DNA of 64,000 bases. Origin: Ornithodoros turicata (lineage: Eukaryota; Arthropoda; Arachnida; Ixodida; Argasidae). Location: NCBI RefSeq assembly GCF_037126465.1, contig NC_088203.1:106813507-106877506 (forward strand), read 5' to 3'. The translations under genes were made by a program, and so were the position numbers. The stretch's first letter is position 1. Each line of letters starts with the position of its first letter. The notes beneath the pieces were generated by a model, which had not been told where the DNA came from, searched no databases, and saw only the letters and a program-made list of their open reading frames with translations. This document shows positions 13,741 through 26,295 of this stretch, in pieces.

Positions 13741-14471
13741 AAACGGCCGTCCTCGGCTGGGAGTGCACGATCAACTTGTAAACATATGCTCCATGTGCAG
13801 CCACGGAGCCTCGGCTAATTTCCCTTTGTATATGTACTTTCTGGCTTGCACTGCGGCCTCCACAGGTAGCGCTATCACCGTGGAACACTGATGTCTCGCT
13901 GAGACACACTGTCCGTGCCGACCCAAGATCGTGTCACTTCCCTGCGCCGGGCTGAAGAGTCCCAAGTAGGACGAAACGGCCGTCCTCGGCTGGGAGTGCA
14001 CGATCAACTTGTAAACATATGCTCCATGTGCAGCCACGGAGCCTCGGCTAATTTCCCTTTGTATATGTACTTTCTGGCTTGCACTGCGGCCTCCACAGGT
14101 AGCGCTATCACCGTGGAACACTGATGTCTCGCTGAGACACACTGTCCGTGCCGACCCAAGATCGTGTCACTTCCCTGCGCCGGGCTGAAGAGTCCCAAGT
14201 AGGACGAAACGGCCCGACCTCGGCTGGGAGTGCACGATCAACTTGTAAACATATGCTCCATGTGCAGCCACGGAGCCTCGGCTAATTTCCCTTTGTATAT
14301 GTACTTTCTGGCTTGCACTGCGGCCTCCACAGGTAGCGCTATCACCGTGGAACACTGATGTCTCGCTGAGACACACTGTCCGTGCCGACCCAAGATCGTG
14401 TCACTTCCCTGCGCCGGGCTGAAGAGTCCCAAGTAGGACGAAACGGCCCACCTCGGCTGGGAGTGCACGAT

Positions 14472-17400
14472 CAACTTGTAAACATATGCTCCATGTGCAG
14501 CCACGGAGCCTCGGCTAATTTCCCTTTGTATATGTACTTTCTGGCTTGCACTGCGGCCTCCACAGGTAGCGCTATCACCGTGGAACACTGATGTCTCGCT
14601 GAGACACACTGTCCGTGCCGACCCAAGATCGTGTCACTTCCCTGCGCCGGGCTGAAGAGTCCCAAGTAGGACGAAACGGCCGTCCTCGGCTGGGAGTGCA
14701 CGATCAACTTGTAAACATATGCTCCATGTGCAGCCACGGAGCCTCGGCTAATTTCCCTTTGTATATGTACTTTCTGGCTTGCACTGCGGCCTCCACAGGT
14801 AGCGCTATCACCGTGGAACACTGATGTCTCGCTGAGACACACTGTCCGTGCCGACCCAAGATCGTGTCACTTCCCTGCGCCGGGCTGAAGAGTCCCAAGT
14901 AGGACGAAACGGCCGTCCTCGGCTGGGAGTGCACGATCAACTTGTAAACATATGCTCCATGTGCAGCCACGGAGCCTCGGCTAATTTCCCTTTGTATATG
15001 TACTTTCTGGCTTGCACTGCGGCCTCCACAGGTAGCGCTATCACCGTGGAACACTGATGTCTCGCTGAGACACACTGTCCGTGCCGACCCAAGATCGTGT
15101 CACTTCCCTGCGCCGGGCTGAAGAGTCCCAAGTAGGACGAAACGGCCGTCCTCGGCTGGGAGTGCACGATCAACTTGTAAACATATGCTCCATGTGCAGC
15201 CACGGAGCCTCGGCTAATTTCCCTTTGTATATGTACTTTCTGGCTTGCACTGCGGCCTCCACAGGTAGCGCTATCACCGTGGAACACTGATGTCTCGCTG
15301 AGACACACTGTCCGTGCCGACCCAAGATCGTGTCACTTCCCTGCGCCGGGCTGAAGAGTCCCAAGTAGGACGAAACGGCCGTCCTCGGCTGGGAGTGCAC
15401 GATCAACTTGTAAACATATGCTCCATGTGCAGCCACGGAGCCTCGGCTAATTTCCCTTTGTATATGTACTTTCTGGCTTGCACTGCGGCCTCCACAGGTA
15501 GCGCTATCACCGTGGAACACTGATGTCTCGCTGAGACACACTGTCCGTGCCGACCCAAGATCGTGTCACTTCCCTGCGCCGGGCTGAAGAGTCCCAAGTA
15601 GGACGAAACGGCCGTCCTCGGCTGGGAGTGCACGATCAACTTGTAAACATATGCTCCATGTGCAGCCACGGAGCCTCGGCTAATTTCCCTTTGTATATGT
15701 ACTTTCTGGCTTGCACTGCGGCCTCCACAGGTAGCGCTATCACCGTGGAACACTGATGTCTCGCTGAGACACACTGTCCGTGCCGACCCAAGATCGTGTC
15801 ACTTCCCTGCGCCGGGCTGAAGAGTCCCAAGTAGGACGAAACGGCCGTCCTCGGCTGGGAGTGCACGATCAACTTGTAAACATATGCTCCATGTGCAGCC
15901 ACGGAGCCTCGGCTAATTTCCCTTTGTATATGTACTTTCTGGCTTGCACTGCGGCCTCCACAGGTAGCGCTATCACCGTGGAACACTGATGTCTCGCTGA
16001 GACACACTGTCCGTGCCGACCCAAGATCGTGTCACTTCCCTGCGCCGGGCTGAAGAGTCCCAAGTAGGACGAAACGGCCGTCCTCGGCTGGGAGTGCACG
16101 ATCAACTTGTAAACATATGCTCCATGTGCAGCCACGGAGCCTCGGCTAATTTCCCTTTGTATATGTACTTTCTGGCTTGCACTGCGGCCTCCACAGGTAG
16201 CGCTATCACCGTGGAACACTGATGTCTCGCTGAGACACACTGTCCGTGCCGACCCAAGATCGTGTCACTTCCCTGCGCCGGGCTGAAGAGTCCCAAGTAG
16301 GACGAAACGGCCGTCCTCGGCTGGGAGTGCACGATCAACTTGTAAACATATGCTCCATGTGCAGCCACGGAGCCTCGGCTAATTTCCCTTTGTATATGTA
16401 CTTTCTGGCTTGCACTGCGGCCTCCACAGGTAGCGCTATCACCGTGGAACACTGATGTCTCGCTGAGACACACTGTCCGTGCCGACCCAAGATCGTGTCA
16501 CTTCCCTGCGCCGGGCTGAAGAGTCCCAAGTAGGACGAAACGGCCGTCCTCGGCTGGGAGTGCACGATCAACTTGTAAACATATGCTCCATGTGCAGCCA
16601 CGGAGCCTCGGCTAATTTCCCTTTGTATATGTACTTTCTGGCTTGCACTGCGGCCTCCACAGGTAGCGCTATCACCGTGGAACACTGATGTCTCGCTGAG
16701 ACACACTGTCCGTGCCGACCCAAGATCGTGTCACTTCCCTGCGCCGGGCTGAAGAGTCCCAAGTAGGACGAAACGGCCGTCCTCGGCTGGGAGTGCACGA
16801 TCAACTTGTAAACATATGCTCCATGTGCAGCCACGGAGCCTCGGCTAATTTCCCTTTGTATATGTACTTTCTGGCTTGCACTGCGGCCTCCACAGGTAGC
16901 GCTATCACCGTGGAACACTGATGTCTCGCTGAGACACACTGTCCGTGCCGACCCAAGATCGTGTCACTTCCCTGCGCCGGGCTGAAGAGTCCCAAGTAGG
17001 ACGAAACGGCCGTCCTCGGCTGGGAGTGCACGATCAACTTGTAAACATATGCTCCATGTGCAGCCACGGAGCCTCGGCTAATTTCCCTTTGTATATGTAC
17101 TTTCTGGCTTGCACTGCGGCCTCCACAGGTAGCGCTATCACCGTGGAACACTGATGTCTCGCTGAGACACACTGTCCGTGCCGACCCAAGATCGTGTCAC
17201 TTCCCTGCGCCGGGCTGAAGAGTCCCAAGTAGGACGAAACGGCCGTCCTCGGCTGGGAGTGCACGATCAACTTGTAAACATATGCTCCATGTGCAGCCAC
17301 GGAGCCTCGGCTAATTTCCCTTTGTATATGTACTTTCTGGCTTGCACTGCGGCCTCCACAGGTAGCGCTATCACCGTGGAACACTGATGTCTCGCTGAGA

Positions 17401-17790
17401 CACACTGTCCGTGCCGACCCAAGATCGTGTCACTTCCCTGCGCCGGGCTGAAGAGTCCCAAGTAGGACGAAACGGCCGTCCTCGGCTGGGAGTGCACGAT
17501 CAACTTGTAAACATATGCTCCATGTGCAGCCACGGAGCCTCGGCTAATTTCCCTTTGTATATGTACTTTCTGGCTTGCACTGCGGCCTCCACAGGTAGCG
17601 CTATCACCGTGGAACACTGATGTCTCGCTGAGACACACTGTCCGTGCCGACCCAAGATCGTGTCACTTCCCTGCGCCGGGCTGAAGAGTCCCAAGTAGGA
17701 CGAAACGGCCGTCCTCGGCTGGGAGTGCACGATCAACTTGTAAACATATGCTCCATGTGCAGCCACGGAGCCTCGGCTAATTTCCCTTTG
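14472..17790. repeat. Homogenised satellite block of near-identical units
   Basis: About 14 consecutive units appear identical or nearly so by eye and by their identical conceptual translations on both strands. This contrasts with the diverged units to the right and indicates recent amplification or conversion. Assembly collapse or over-extension is an alternative. Confidence 0.75.
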
Positions 17791-17876
17791 TATATGTACT
17801 TTCTGGCTTGCACTGCGGCCTGCACAGGTAGCGCTATCACCATGGAACACTGATGTCTCGCTGAGACACACTGTCC

Positions 17877-20206
17877 GTGCTGACACAAGATCGTGTCACT
17901 TCCCTGCGCCGGGCTGAAGAGTCCCAAGTAGGACGAAACGGCCGTCCTCGGCTGGGAGTGCACGATCAAGTTGTAAACATATGCTCCATGTGCAGCCATA
18001 GAGCATTAGCTATTTTTCCTTTGTATATGTACTTTCTGGCTTGCACTGCGGCCTCCACAGGTAGCGCTATCACCGTGGAACACTGATGTCTCGCTGAGAC
18101 ACACTGTCCGTGCCGACCCAAGATCGTGTCACTTCCCTGCGCCGGGCGGAAGAGTCCCAAGTAGGACGAAACGGCCGTCCTCGGCTGGGAGTGCACGATC
18201 AACTTGTAAACATATGCTCCATGTGCAGCCACGGAGCCTCGGCTAATTTTATTTTGTATATGTACTTTCTGGCTTGCACTGCGGCCTGCACAGGTAGCGC
18301 TATCACCATGGAACACTGATGTCTCGCTGAGACACACTGTCCGTGCTGACACAAGATCGTGTCACTTCCCTGCGCCGGGCTGAAGAGTCCCAAGTAGGAC
18401 GAAACGGCCGTCCTCGGCTGGGAGTGCACGATCAAGTTGTAAACATATGCTCCATGTGCAGCCATAGAGCATTAGCTATTTTTCCTTTGTATATGTACTT
18501 TCTGGCTTGCACTGCGGCCTCCACAGGTAGCGCTATCACCGTGGAACACTGATGTCTCGCTGAGACACACTGTCCGTGCCGACCCAAGATCGTGTCACTT
18601 CCCTGCGCCGGGCGGAAGAGTCCCAAGTAGGACGAAACGGCCGTCCTCGGCTGGGAGTGCACGATCAACTTGTAAATATATGCTCCATGTGCAGCCACGG
18701 AGCCTCGGCTAATTTTATTTTGTATATGTACTTTCTGGCTTGCACTGCGGCCTGCACAGGTAGCGCTATCACCATGGAACACTGATGTCTTGCTGAGACA
18801 CACTGTCCGTGCCGACCCAAGATCGTGTCACTTCCCTGCGCCGTGCTGAAGAGTCCCAAGTAGGACGAAACGGCCGTCCTCGGCTGCGAGTGCACGATCA
18901 ACATGTAAACATATGCTCCATGTGCAGCCACGGAGCCTCGGCTAATTTTATTTTGTATATGTACTTTCTGGCTTGCACTGCGGCCTGCACAGGTAGCGCT
19001 ATCACCATGGAACACTGATGTCTCGCTGAGACACACTGTCCGTGCTGACACAAGATCGTGTCACTTCCCTGCGCCGGGCTGAAGAGTCCCAAGTAGGACG
19101 AAACGGCCGTCCTCGGCTGGGAGTGCACGATCAACTTGTAAACATATGCTCCATGTGCAGCCATAGAGCATTAGCTATTTTTCCTTTGTATATGTACTTT
19201 CTGGCTTGCACTGCGGCCTCCACAGGTAGCGCTATCACCGTGGAACACTGATGTCTCGCTGAGACACACTGTCCGTGCCGACCCAAGATCGTGTCACTTC
19301 CCTGCGCCGGGCGGAAGAGTCCCAAGTAGGACGAAACGGCCGTCCTCGGCTGGGAGTGCACGATCAACTTGTAAACATATGCTCCATGTGCAGCCACGGA
19401 GCCTCGGCTAATTTTATTTTGTATATGTACTTTCTGGCTTGCACTGCGGCCTGCACAGGTAGCGCTATCACCATGGAACACTGATGTCTCGCTGAGACAC
19501 ACTGTCCGTGCTGACACAAGATCGTGTCACTTCCCTGCGCCGGGCTGAAGAGTCCCAAGTAGGACGAAACGGCCGTCCTCGGCTGGGAGTGCACGATCAA
19601 GTTGTAAACATATGCTCCATGTGCAGCCATAGAGCATTAGCTATTTTTCCTTTGTATATGTACTTTCTGGCTTGCACTGCGGCCTCCACAGGTAGCGCTA
19701 TCACCGTGGAACACTGATGTCTCGCTGAGACACACTGTCCGTGCCGACCCAAGATCGTGTCACTTCCCTGCGCCGGGCGGAAGAGTCCCAAGTAGGACGA
19801 AACGGCCGTCCTCGGCTGGGAGTGCACGATCAACTTGTAAACATATGCTCCATGTGCAGCCACGGAGCCTCGGCTAATTTTATTTTGTATATGTACTTTC
19901 TGGCTTGCACTGCGGCCTGCACAGGTAGCGCTATCACCATGGAACACTGATGTCTCGCTGAGACACACTGTCCGTGCCGACCCAAGATCGTGTCACTTCC
20001 CTGCGCCGTGCTGAAGAGTCCCAAGTAGGACGAAACGGCCGTCCTCGGCTGCGAGTGCACGATCAACATGTAAACATATGCTCCATGTGCAGCCACGGAG
20101 CCTCGGCTAATTTTATTTTGTATATGTACTTTCTGGCTTGCACTGCTGCCTGCACAGGTAGCGCTATCACCATGGAACACTGATGTCTCGCTGAGACACA
20201 CTGTCC
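17877..20206. repeat. Satellite 5-unit higher-order repeat (1165 bp) in two tandem copies
   Basis: Unit types run A-B-A-B-C (17877-19041) and again A-B-A-B-C (19042-20206). A has CTGACAC, ATAGAGCATTAGC and CTCCACAGG. B has GGGCGGAAG and TTTATTTTG. C has GCCGTGCTG, CTGCGAG and AACATG. The C units at 18809 and 19974 are exactly 1165 bp apart. Confidence 0.85.
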
Positions 20207-22769
20207 GTGCCGACACAAGATCGTGTCACTTCCCTGCGCCGGGCTGAAGAGTCCCAAGTAGGACGAAACGGCCGTCCTCGGCTGGGAGTGCACGATCAAC
20301 TTGTAAACATATGCTCCATGTGCAGCCACGGAGCCTCAGCTAATTTTATTTTGTATATGTACTTTCTGGCTTGCACTGCGGCCTGCACAGGTAGCGCTAT
20401 CACCATGGAACACTGATGTCTCGCTGAGACACACTGTCCGTGCCGACCCAAGATCGTGTCACTTCCCTGAGCCGGGCTGAAGAGTCCCAAGTAGGACGAA
20501 ACGGCCGTCCTCGGCTGGGAGTGCACGATCAACTTGTAAACATATGCTCCATGTGCAGCCATGGAGCTTCGGCTAATTTCCCTTTGTATATGTACTTTCT
20601 GGCTTGCACTGCGGCATGCACAGGTAGCGCTATCACCATGGAACACTGATGTCTCGCTGAGACACACTGTCCGTGCCGACCCAAGATCGTGTCACTTCCC
20701 TGCGCCGGGCTGAAGAGTCCCAAGTAGGACGAAACGGCCGTCCTCGGCTGGGAGTGCACGATCAACTTGTAAACATATGGTCCATGTGCAGCCACGGGAC
20801 CTCGGCTAATTTTATTTTGTATATGTACTTTCTGGCTTGCACTGCAGCCTGCACAGGTAGCGCTATCACCATGGAACACTGATGTCTCGCTGAGACACAC
20901 TGTCCGTGCCGACCCAAGATCGTGTCACTTCCCTGCGCCGTGCTGAAGAGTCCCAAGTAGGACGAAACGGCCGTCCTCGGCTGGGAGTGCACGATCAACT
21001 TGTAAACATATGCTCCATGTGCAGCCACGGAGCCTCGGCTAATTTCCCTTTGTATATGTACTTTCTGGCTTGCACTGCGGCCTGCACAGGTAGCGCTATC
21101 ACCATGGAACACTGATGTCTCGCTGAGACACACTGTCCGTGCCGACCCAAGATCGTGTCACTTCCCTGCGCCGGGCTGAAGAGTCCCAAGTAGGACGAAA
21201 CGGCCGTCCTCGGCTGGGAGTGCACGATCAACTTGTAAACATATGGTCCATGTGCAGCCACGGAGCCTCGGCTAATTTTATTTTGTATATGTACTTTCTG
21301 GCTTGCACTGCGGCCTGCACAGGTAGCGCTATCACCATGGAACACTGATGTCTCGCTGAGACACACTGTCCGTGCCGACCCAAGATCGTGTCACTTCCCT
21401 GCGCCGGGCTGAAGAGTCCCAAGTAGGACGAAACGGCCGTCCTCGGCTGGGAGTGCACGATCAACTTGTAAACATATGCTCCATGTGCAGCCACGGAGCC
21501 TCGGCTAATTTTATTTTGTATATGTACTTTCTGGCTTGCACTGCGGCCTGCACAGGTAGCGCTATCACCATGGAACACTGATGTCTCGCTGAGACACACT
21601 GTCCGTGCTGACACAAGATCGTGTCACTTCCCTGCGCCGGGCTGAAGAGTCCCAAGTAGGACGAAACGGCCGTCCTCGGCTGGGAGTGCACGATCAACTT
21701 GTAAACATACGCTCCATGTGCAGCCACAGAGCCTCGGCTAATTTTATTTTGGATATGTACTTTCTGGCTTGCACTGCGGCCTGCACAGGTAGCGCTATCA
21801 CCATGGAACACTGATGTCTCGCTGAGACACACTGTCCGTGCCGACAGAAGATCGTGTCACTTCCCTGCGCCGGGCTGAAGAGTCCCAAGTAGGACGAAAC
21901 GGCCGTCCTCGGCTGGGAGTGCACGATCAACTTGTAAACATATGCTCCATGTGCAGCCACGGAGCCTCGGCTAATTTCCCTTTGTATATGTACTTTCTGG
22001 CTTGCACTGCGGCCTGCACAGGTAGCGCTATCACCATGGAACACTGATGTCTCGCTGAGACACACTGTCCGTGCTGACACAAGATCGTGTCACTTCCCTG
22101 CGCCGGGCTGAAGAGTCCCAAGTAGGACGAAACGGCCGTCCTCGGCTGGGAGTGCACGATCAACTTGTAAACATATGCTCCATGTGCAGCCACGGAGCCT
22201 CGGCTAATTTTATTTTGTATATGTACTTTCTGGCTTGCACTGCGGCCTGCACAGGTAGCGCTATCACCATGGAACACTGATGTCTCGCTGAGACACACTG
22301 TCCGTGCCGACACAAGATCGTGTCACTTCCCTGCGCCGGGCTGAAGAGTCCCAAGTAGGACGAAACGGCCGTCCTCGGCTGGGAGTGCACGATCAACTTG
22401 TAAACATATGCTCCATGTGCAGCCACGGAGCCTCAGCTAATTTTATTTTGTATATGTACTTTCTGGCTTGCACTGCGGCCTGCACAGGTAGCGCTATCAC
22501 AATGGAACACTGATGTCTCGCTGAGACACACTGTCCGTGCCGACCCAAGATCGTGTCACTTCCCTGAGCCGGGCTGAAGAGTCCCAAGTAGGACGAAACG
22601 GCCGTCCTCGGCTGGGAGTGCACGATCAACTTGTAAACATATGCTCCATGTGCAGCCACGGAGCCTCGGCTAATTTTATTTTGTATATGTACTTTCTGGC
22701 TTGCACTGCGGCCTGCACAGGTAGCGCTATCACCATGGAACACTGATGTCTCGCTGAGACACACTGTCC

Positions 22770-23468
22770 GTGCCGACACAAGATCGTGTCACTTCCCTGC
22801 GCCGGGCTGAAGAGTCCCAACTAGGACGAAACGGCCGTCCTCGGCTGGGAGTGCACGATCAACTTGTAAACATATGCTCCATGTGCAGCCACGGAGCCTC
22901 GGCTAATTTTATTTTGTATATGTACTTTCTGGCTTGCACTGCGGCCTGCACAGGTAGCGCTATCACCATGGAACACTGATGTCTCGCTGAGACACACTGT
23001 CCGTGCCGACACAAGATCGTGTCACTTCCCTGCGCCGGGCTGAAGAGTCCCAACTAGGACGAAACGGCCGTCCTCGGCTGGGAGTGCACGATCAACTTGT
23101 AAACATATGCTCCATGTGCAGCCACGGAGCCTCGGCTAATTTTATTTTGTATATGTACTTTCTGGCTTGCACTGCGGCCTGCACAGGTAGCGCTATCACC
23201 ATGGAACACTGATGTCTCGCTGAGACACACTGTCCGTGCCGACACAAGATCGTGTCACTTCCCTGCGCCGGGCTGAAGAGTCCCAACTAGGACGAAACGG
23301 CCGTCCTCGGCTGGGAGTGCACGATCAACTTGTAAACATATGCTCCATGTGCAGCCACGGAGCCTCGGCTAATTTCCCTTTGTATATGTACTTTCTGGCT
23401 TGCACTGCGGCCTGCACAGGTAGCGCTATCACCATGGAACACTGATGTCTCGCTGAGACACACTGTCC
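22770..23468. repeat. Satellite triplet sharing a private variant
   Basis: Three consecutive units carry CCCAACTAGG where others have CCCAAGTAGG (near 22818, 23051 and 23284), which points to local duplication of a single mutated unit close to the right edge of the array. Confidence 0.8.
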
Positions 23469-23569
23469 GTGCCGACCCAAGATCGTGTCACTTCCCTGCG
23501 CCGGGCTGAAGAGTCCCAAGTAGGACGAAACGGCCGTCCTCGGCTGGGAGTGCACGATCAACTTGTAAA

Positions 23570-23964
23570 AGGTGCCAAGGTACACAAAAGCTTCCGTAGC
23601 AACATTCCAGGCATCACAATATTTCTGCATATTTTGTGGATATTTAGACGTTTCGCGGCGCATAATTGCAGGCATATTTTGGAAACATTTTGTGCCTAAA
23701 GTCCCGGGCCCTCCTTAGAGTACAGTTTACATGAACGTCTGCATTGAACTTTGTTTTCGACAGGTGTCTATAAGGTTCGCAGCGTATTCCTCGTTCACTA
23801 GCTGGGTCTGAGGCTACCTCGCTCCCATAAATAAAAGGCACGTACCTGTGTTGAGAAAAGTCCACGAAAGACGACTATGAATGGGGAGACACCACGTACC
23901 GAAGGCGCCAGTTCGTATTCATATTTCGTAATTGAAGTAGATTTAGACGTGTCAGACTTTTTGT
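23570..23964. other. Unique flank right of satellite
   Basis: No recognisable gene or repeat between the array edge and the next repeat. Confidence 0.35.
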
Positions 23965-24150
23965 GTGGCGACATGCTGCACATGCCGAAGCGTAGGAATA
24001 CGAATAATTTGGACCATCTGGGATTCTATTGACGTGCGCCGGAAATCTCCGACGCAGGGTGTTGAAAATAATGTGTAACTCTCCAACATTGCTACCGTCC
24101 TCGACCGTGATTGAACCCCTGATCTTGAGCTCAGCAAGCCAAGACTTTCA
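23965..24150 (-). repeat. Dispersed tRNA-like/SINE repeat fragment, copy 1
   Basis: It shares GTGGCGACATG, then AATAATTTGGACCA, GGATTCT or GGGTTCT, and GCGCCGGAA with 49540-49660. The + strand end reads TGATTGAACCCCTG followed by CTCAGCAAGCC, the complement of a pol-III B box, so the element lies on the - strand. The wording resembles a repeat I recall as abundant in ticks; that recall is not a database result. Confidence 0.5.
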
Positions 24151-25059
24151 TATATGGCGAGTAAACGGTCAGGTATGGTCCAGCTCAGATCGTCTGGGCA
24201 TTGTGTAACATTCTTTTTGGTGCAGATACCTCAGATAGCCCTTACCCTCCTTCTGACATGGAACAACCCCGCCCATCAATCGTCTGCCTGGCTTTCGCCG
24301 TCGGTCCGTTATGAGTCACCCGCAGAAGGCCCGTGAACTTGTACGCGCTGCAGTCACCCGGCGTATCGCCAAGCAGAGGAACCCAGTAAACACCGTACCT
24401 TAGAACCGTGTTTCCGTACGGATTTCGTTTTGTTCTGGACTGCTACGAAACGTGGTTGCTGCCGTGTTTGCAGGGGTTCAAACTCTGTACTTTTGGACTA
24501 TACGTGGAGTGCGCGTTCAAAACTGTCCACAGTGCATAGCATTCTCCCTGAAAAGCAGCGGATGGCGGTCCATAGATGGCGCGAGAAAAGGGCAAGATGG
24601 TGGATACCGAGGAAAAGTTTGTCTAACTGTAGTTTGGTTTGTAATTTGCCAGATAGTTCAAACAGTGGCTTGAGCTTCAGGTATACACAGGTCGCAACCG
24701 GTGACACACACTATCTCTCTCTCTCTCTCTTCTTTTTTTTTAACACGGCTTGCCAGCTGTGGTATGCGAGTTCTGAAATGATTAAAAAGGGAAGTAATCA
24801 CTGTGTGGGATGCAGAATACGGTTGCTAGCGTCGTGACGCTTAGCAGTACTAGTAATATGGTAGGCCAACGCTACAAATATTTGTATGACGTCAATCGCA
24901 CAATCAATAAAATGGGGGAAAAGCGAAACCTTCTAAGGGAGAGTCCGTTCTAGAAAAATCTTCACCTTTCTCATCTTGAAATGTTTGTTTCTCTTACAAT
25001 GATCTTTATAAAGGCCGTCTTCCTCATAAGCGACACCCTATATCATCATCATTTGTCAT
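24151..25059. other. No recognisable gene; short CT repeat
   Basis: A (TC)n run lies at about 24713-24731, followed by a T run. A + strand frame at 24430-24837 has no recognisable domain. Confidence 0.35.
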
Positions 25060-25330
25060 TTAATTGTCCTCTGCGTCCTAAAGCAGAGTGCCCAAGACGG
25101 AGCCCAGGGGGATGCCGAAGGAGACAGGGGTTAGGGCAGAAGGTGACGTTGTTTACTGTAACAAATTGTGAAAGCCCAATAAAGAAAGACTAAATCCAGG
25201 ATAACATATTATGGTGAACGTTTAATAAGGATAATTTTAAAAGCAACACATGAGGGACCTTATCGAAGGCTTTGCTGAAGTCCAAAAATATACAACCAAC
25301 ATCAGTTCCTCTGTGTGAAAGAAGATGGAC
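25060..25330 (-). pseudogene. LINE reverse transcriptase fragments
   Basis: The complement of 25245-25320 contains GCIFLDFSKAFDKVPHV, RT motif A with its catalytic Asp. The complement near 25085-25130 contains GIPLGSVLGTLL, a form of the GVPQGSVLGPLLF motif B. The spacing is too short for an intact enzyme, and no YADD box remains. Confidence 0.7.
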
Positions 25331-25384
25331 ATCGTGAATGAAAGATGCCAACTGTGTCTCGCAAGAAAAATAGCTTTCAGGTAC

Positions 25385-25885
25385 ATGTTGGGGAGACCAT
25401 ATAATAGTCGGATAATTAAAATCACCTAGTAAAAATATTGGAGTATTTGGAAAACGCGTGACAATGAGACTGAATGCGTCACGAAGTTCTGTAACAAACG
25501 TTCTGCATGCTGCAGGGGATTGTAGCGTACACCGAGAATTATTCGCTTATGAGAGCATTCTGCAGACAGCCCTATAGAGCTTCTAGCTTTGAGTCAATAT
25601 TCACCAAAGAAGTATTCAAGACATTGGATACGACAATCAATACTCCACCGCTTGTTCTGGTTGGCCTGTCAGCACGATACACAGTACACTCCTGGTAACA
25701 TATGTGAATAGCTCTGAGTTAGATATTGTGGAGTTGATCCAGGTTTCTGTTAAAAACACAATGTCTGCGTCACACGAATCAACAATTGAAGACAGTTCAT
25801 CACGTTTTTTGAGTAGGCTGCTTATATTAGTGTAGAGTACAGATAATCTTGGCACAGCGGAATGGTTATTCATGGCCCTGGTCAA
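25385..25885 (-). pseudogene. LINE endonuclease (EEP-type) fragment
   Basis: The frame near 25885-25700 reads YTNISSLLKKRDEL and later VFLTETWIN, the first two conserved blocks of apurinic-like LINE endonucleases (Asn and Glu catalytic positions). In another frame near 25395-25530 a LLGDFNYPTIIW stretch gives the GDFN block. The SDH block is missing. The domain nicks target DNA to prime reverse transcription; this copy is truncated and frameshifted. Confidence 0.7.
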
Positions 25886-26295
25886 TGGTTATTGGTTCCG
25901 GATTTCATCCCGTCTGGGGCGCAAAGTCATTGAAGTTTTATTTTGCGGCTGATCGGAGGACTGCTCACTAACCAAGTTATCATCACAAGATGCCACGGGA
26001 ACAGCAGGATTATCACTAAAACAGGGTCAACACAGCGCACAGTAGCACTGGCGGTATCATATATATAGAAGATGTTATCAGTCCAGAGCTTATTAAGCCG
26101 ATGTTTGAACTATTTTTTCTGTGAGAGATCAAACTCGAATGGCCTTTTTCTTGCCAACCGTGTTGCGGCATAGAAGTCCTCTTGAACAAAAAGGGTACTG
26201 GCTTTCAGTTTTGATTTGTTTTGCAGCACAGCATCTCGGGTTTTAAAGGACGAATACTTTGCAACGATTGGACGGAAACCGCCCTCAGACGGGGC

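Larger units (their letters stand above)
10731..23569. repeat. 233-bp satellite array, 55 units plus 23 bp
   Basis: Head-to-tail units recur every 233 bp, with one 234-bp unit near 14210. The first base matching the unit is 10731 (GGAGTGCACG) and the last is 23569, so the array starts and stops in the same phase with a 23-bp overlap. Each unit carries the perfect palindrome ACGGCCGT, the palindrome TAGCGCTA, and a TGTCTC-GCT-GAGACA hairpin. Variable sites define subfamilies: TTCCCTTTG, TTCCTTTTG or TTTATTTTG; CTCCACAGG or CTGCACAGG; ACCGTGG or ACCATGG. The 69-residue (+) and 123-128-residue (-) frames in each unit are incidental, because 233 is not a multiple of three. Confidence 0.97.

Noticed and set aside
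10731..23569. CRISPR-like array
   Set aside because: The repeats are 233 bp, directly abutting with no spacers, in a eukaryotic context.
10731..23569. CENP-B box in the satellite
   Set aside because: CTTCCCTGCGCCGGGCT is superficially similar, but the essential TTCG and A are missing and the CGGG is one base out of place.
10735..23675. Repeated 69- and 123-128-residue frames in the satellite
   Set aside because: They recur on both strands in every unit, the unit length is not a multiple of three, and they show no domain or purifying pattern.
24430..24837. 135-residue + strand frame
   Set aside because: Low-complexity Ser/Leu/Phe stretch over a CT repeat and no recognisable domain.
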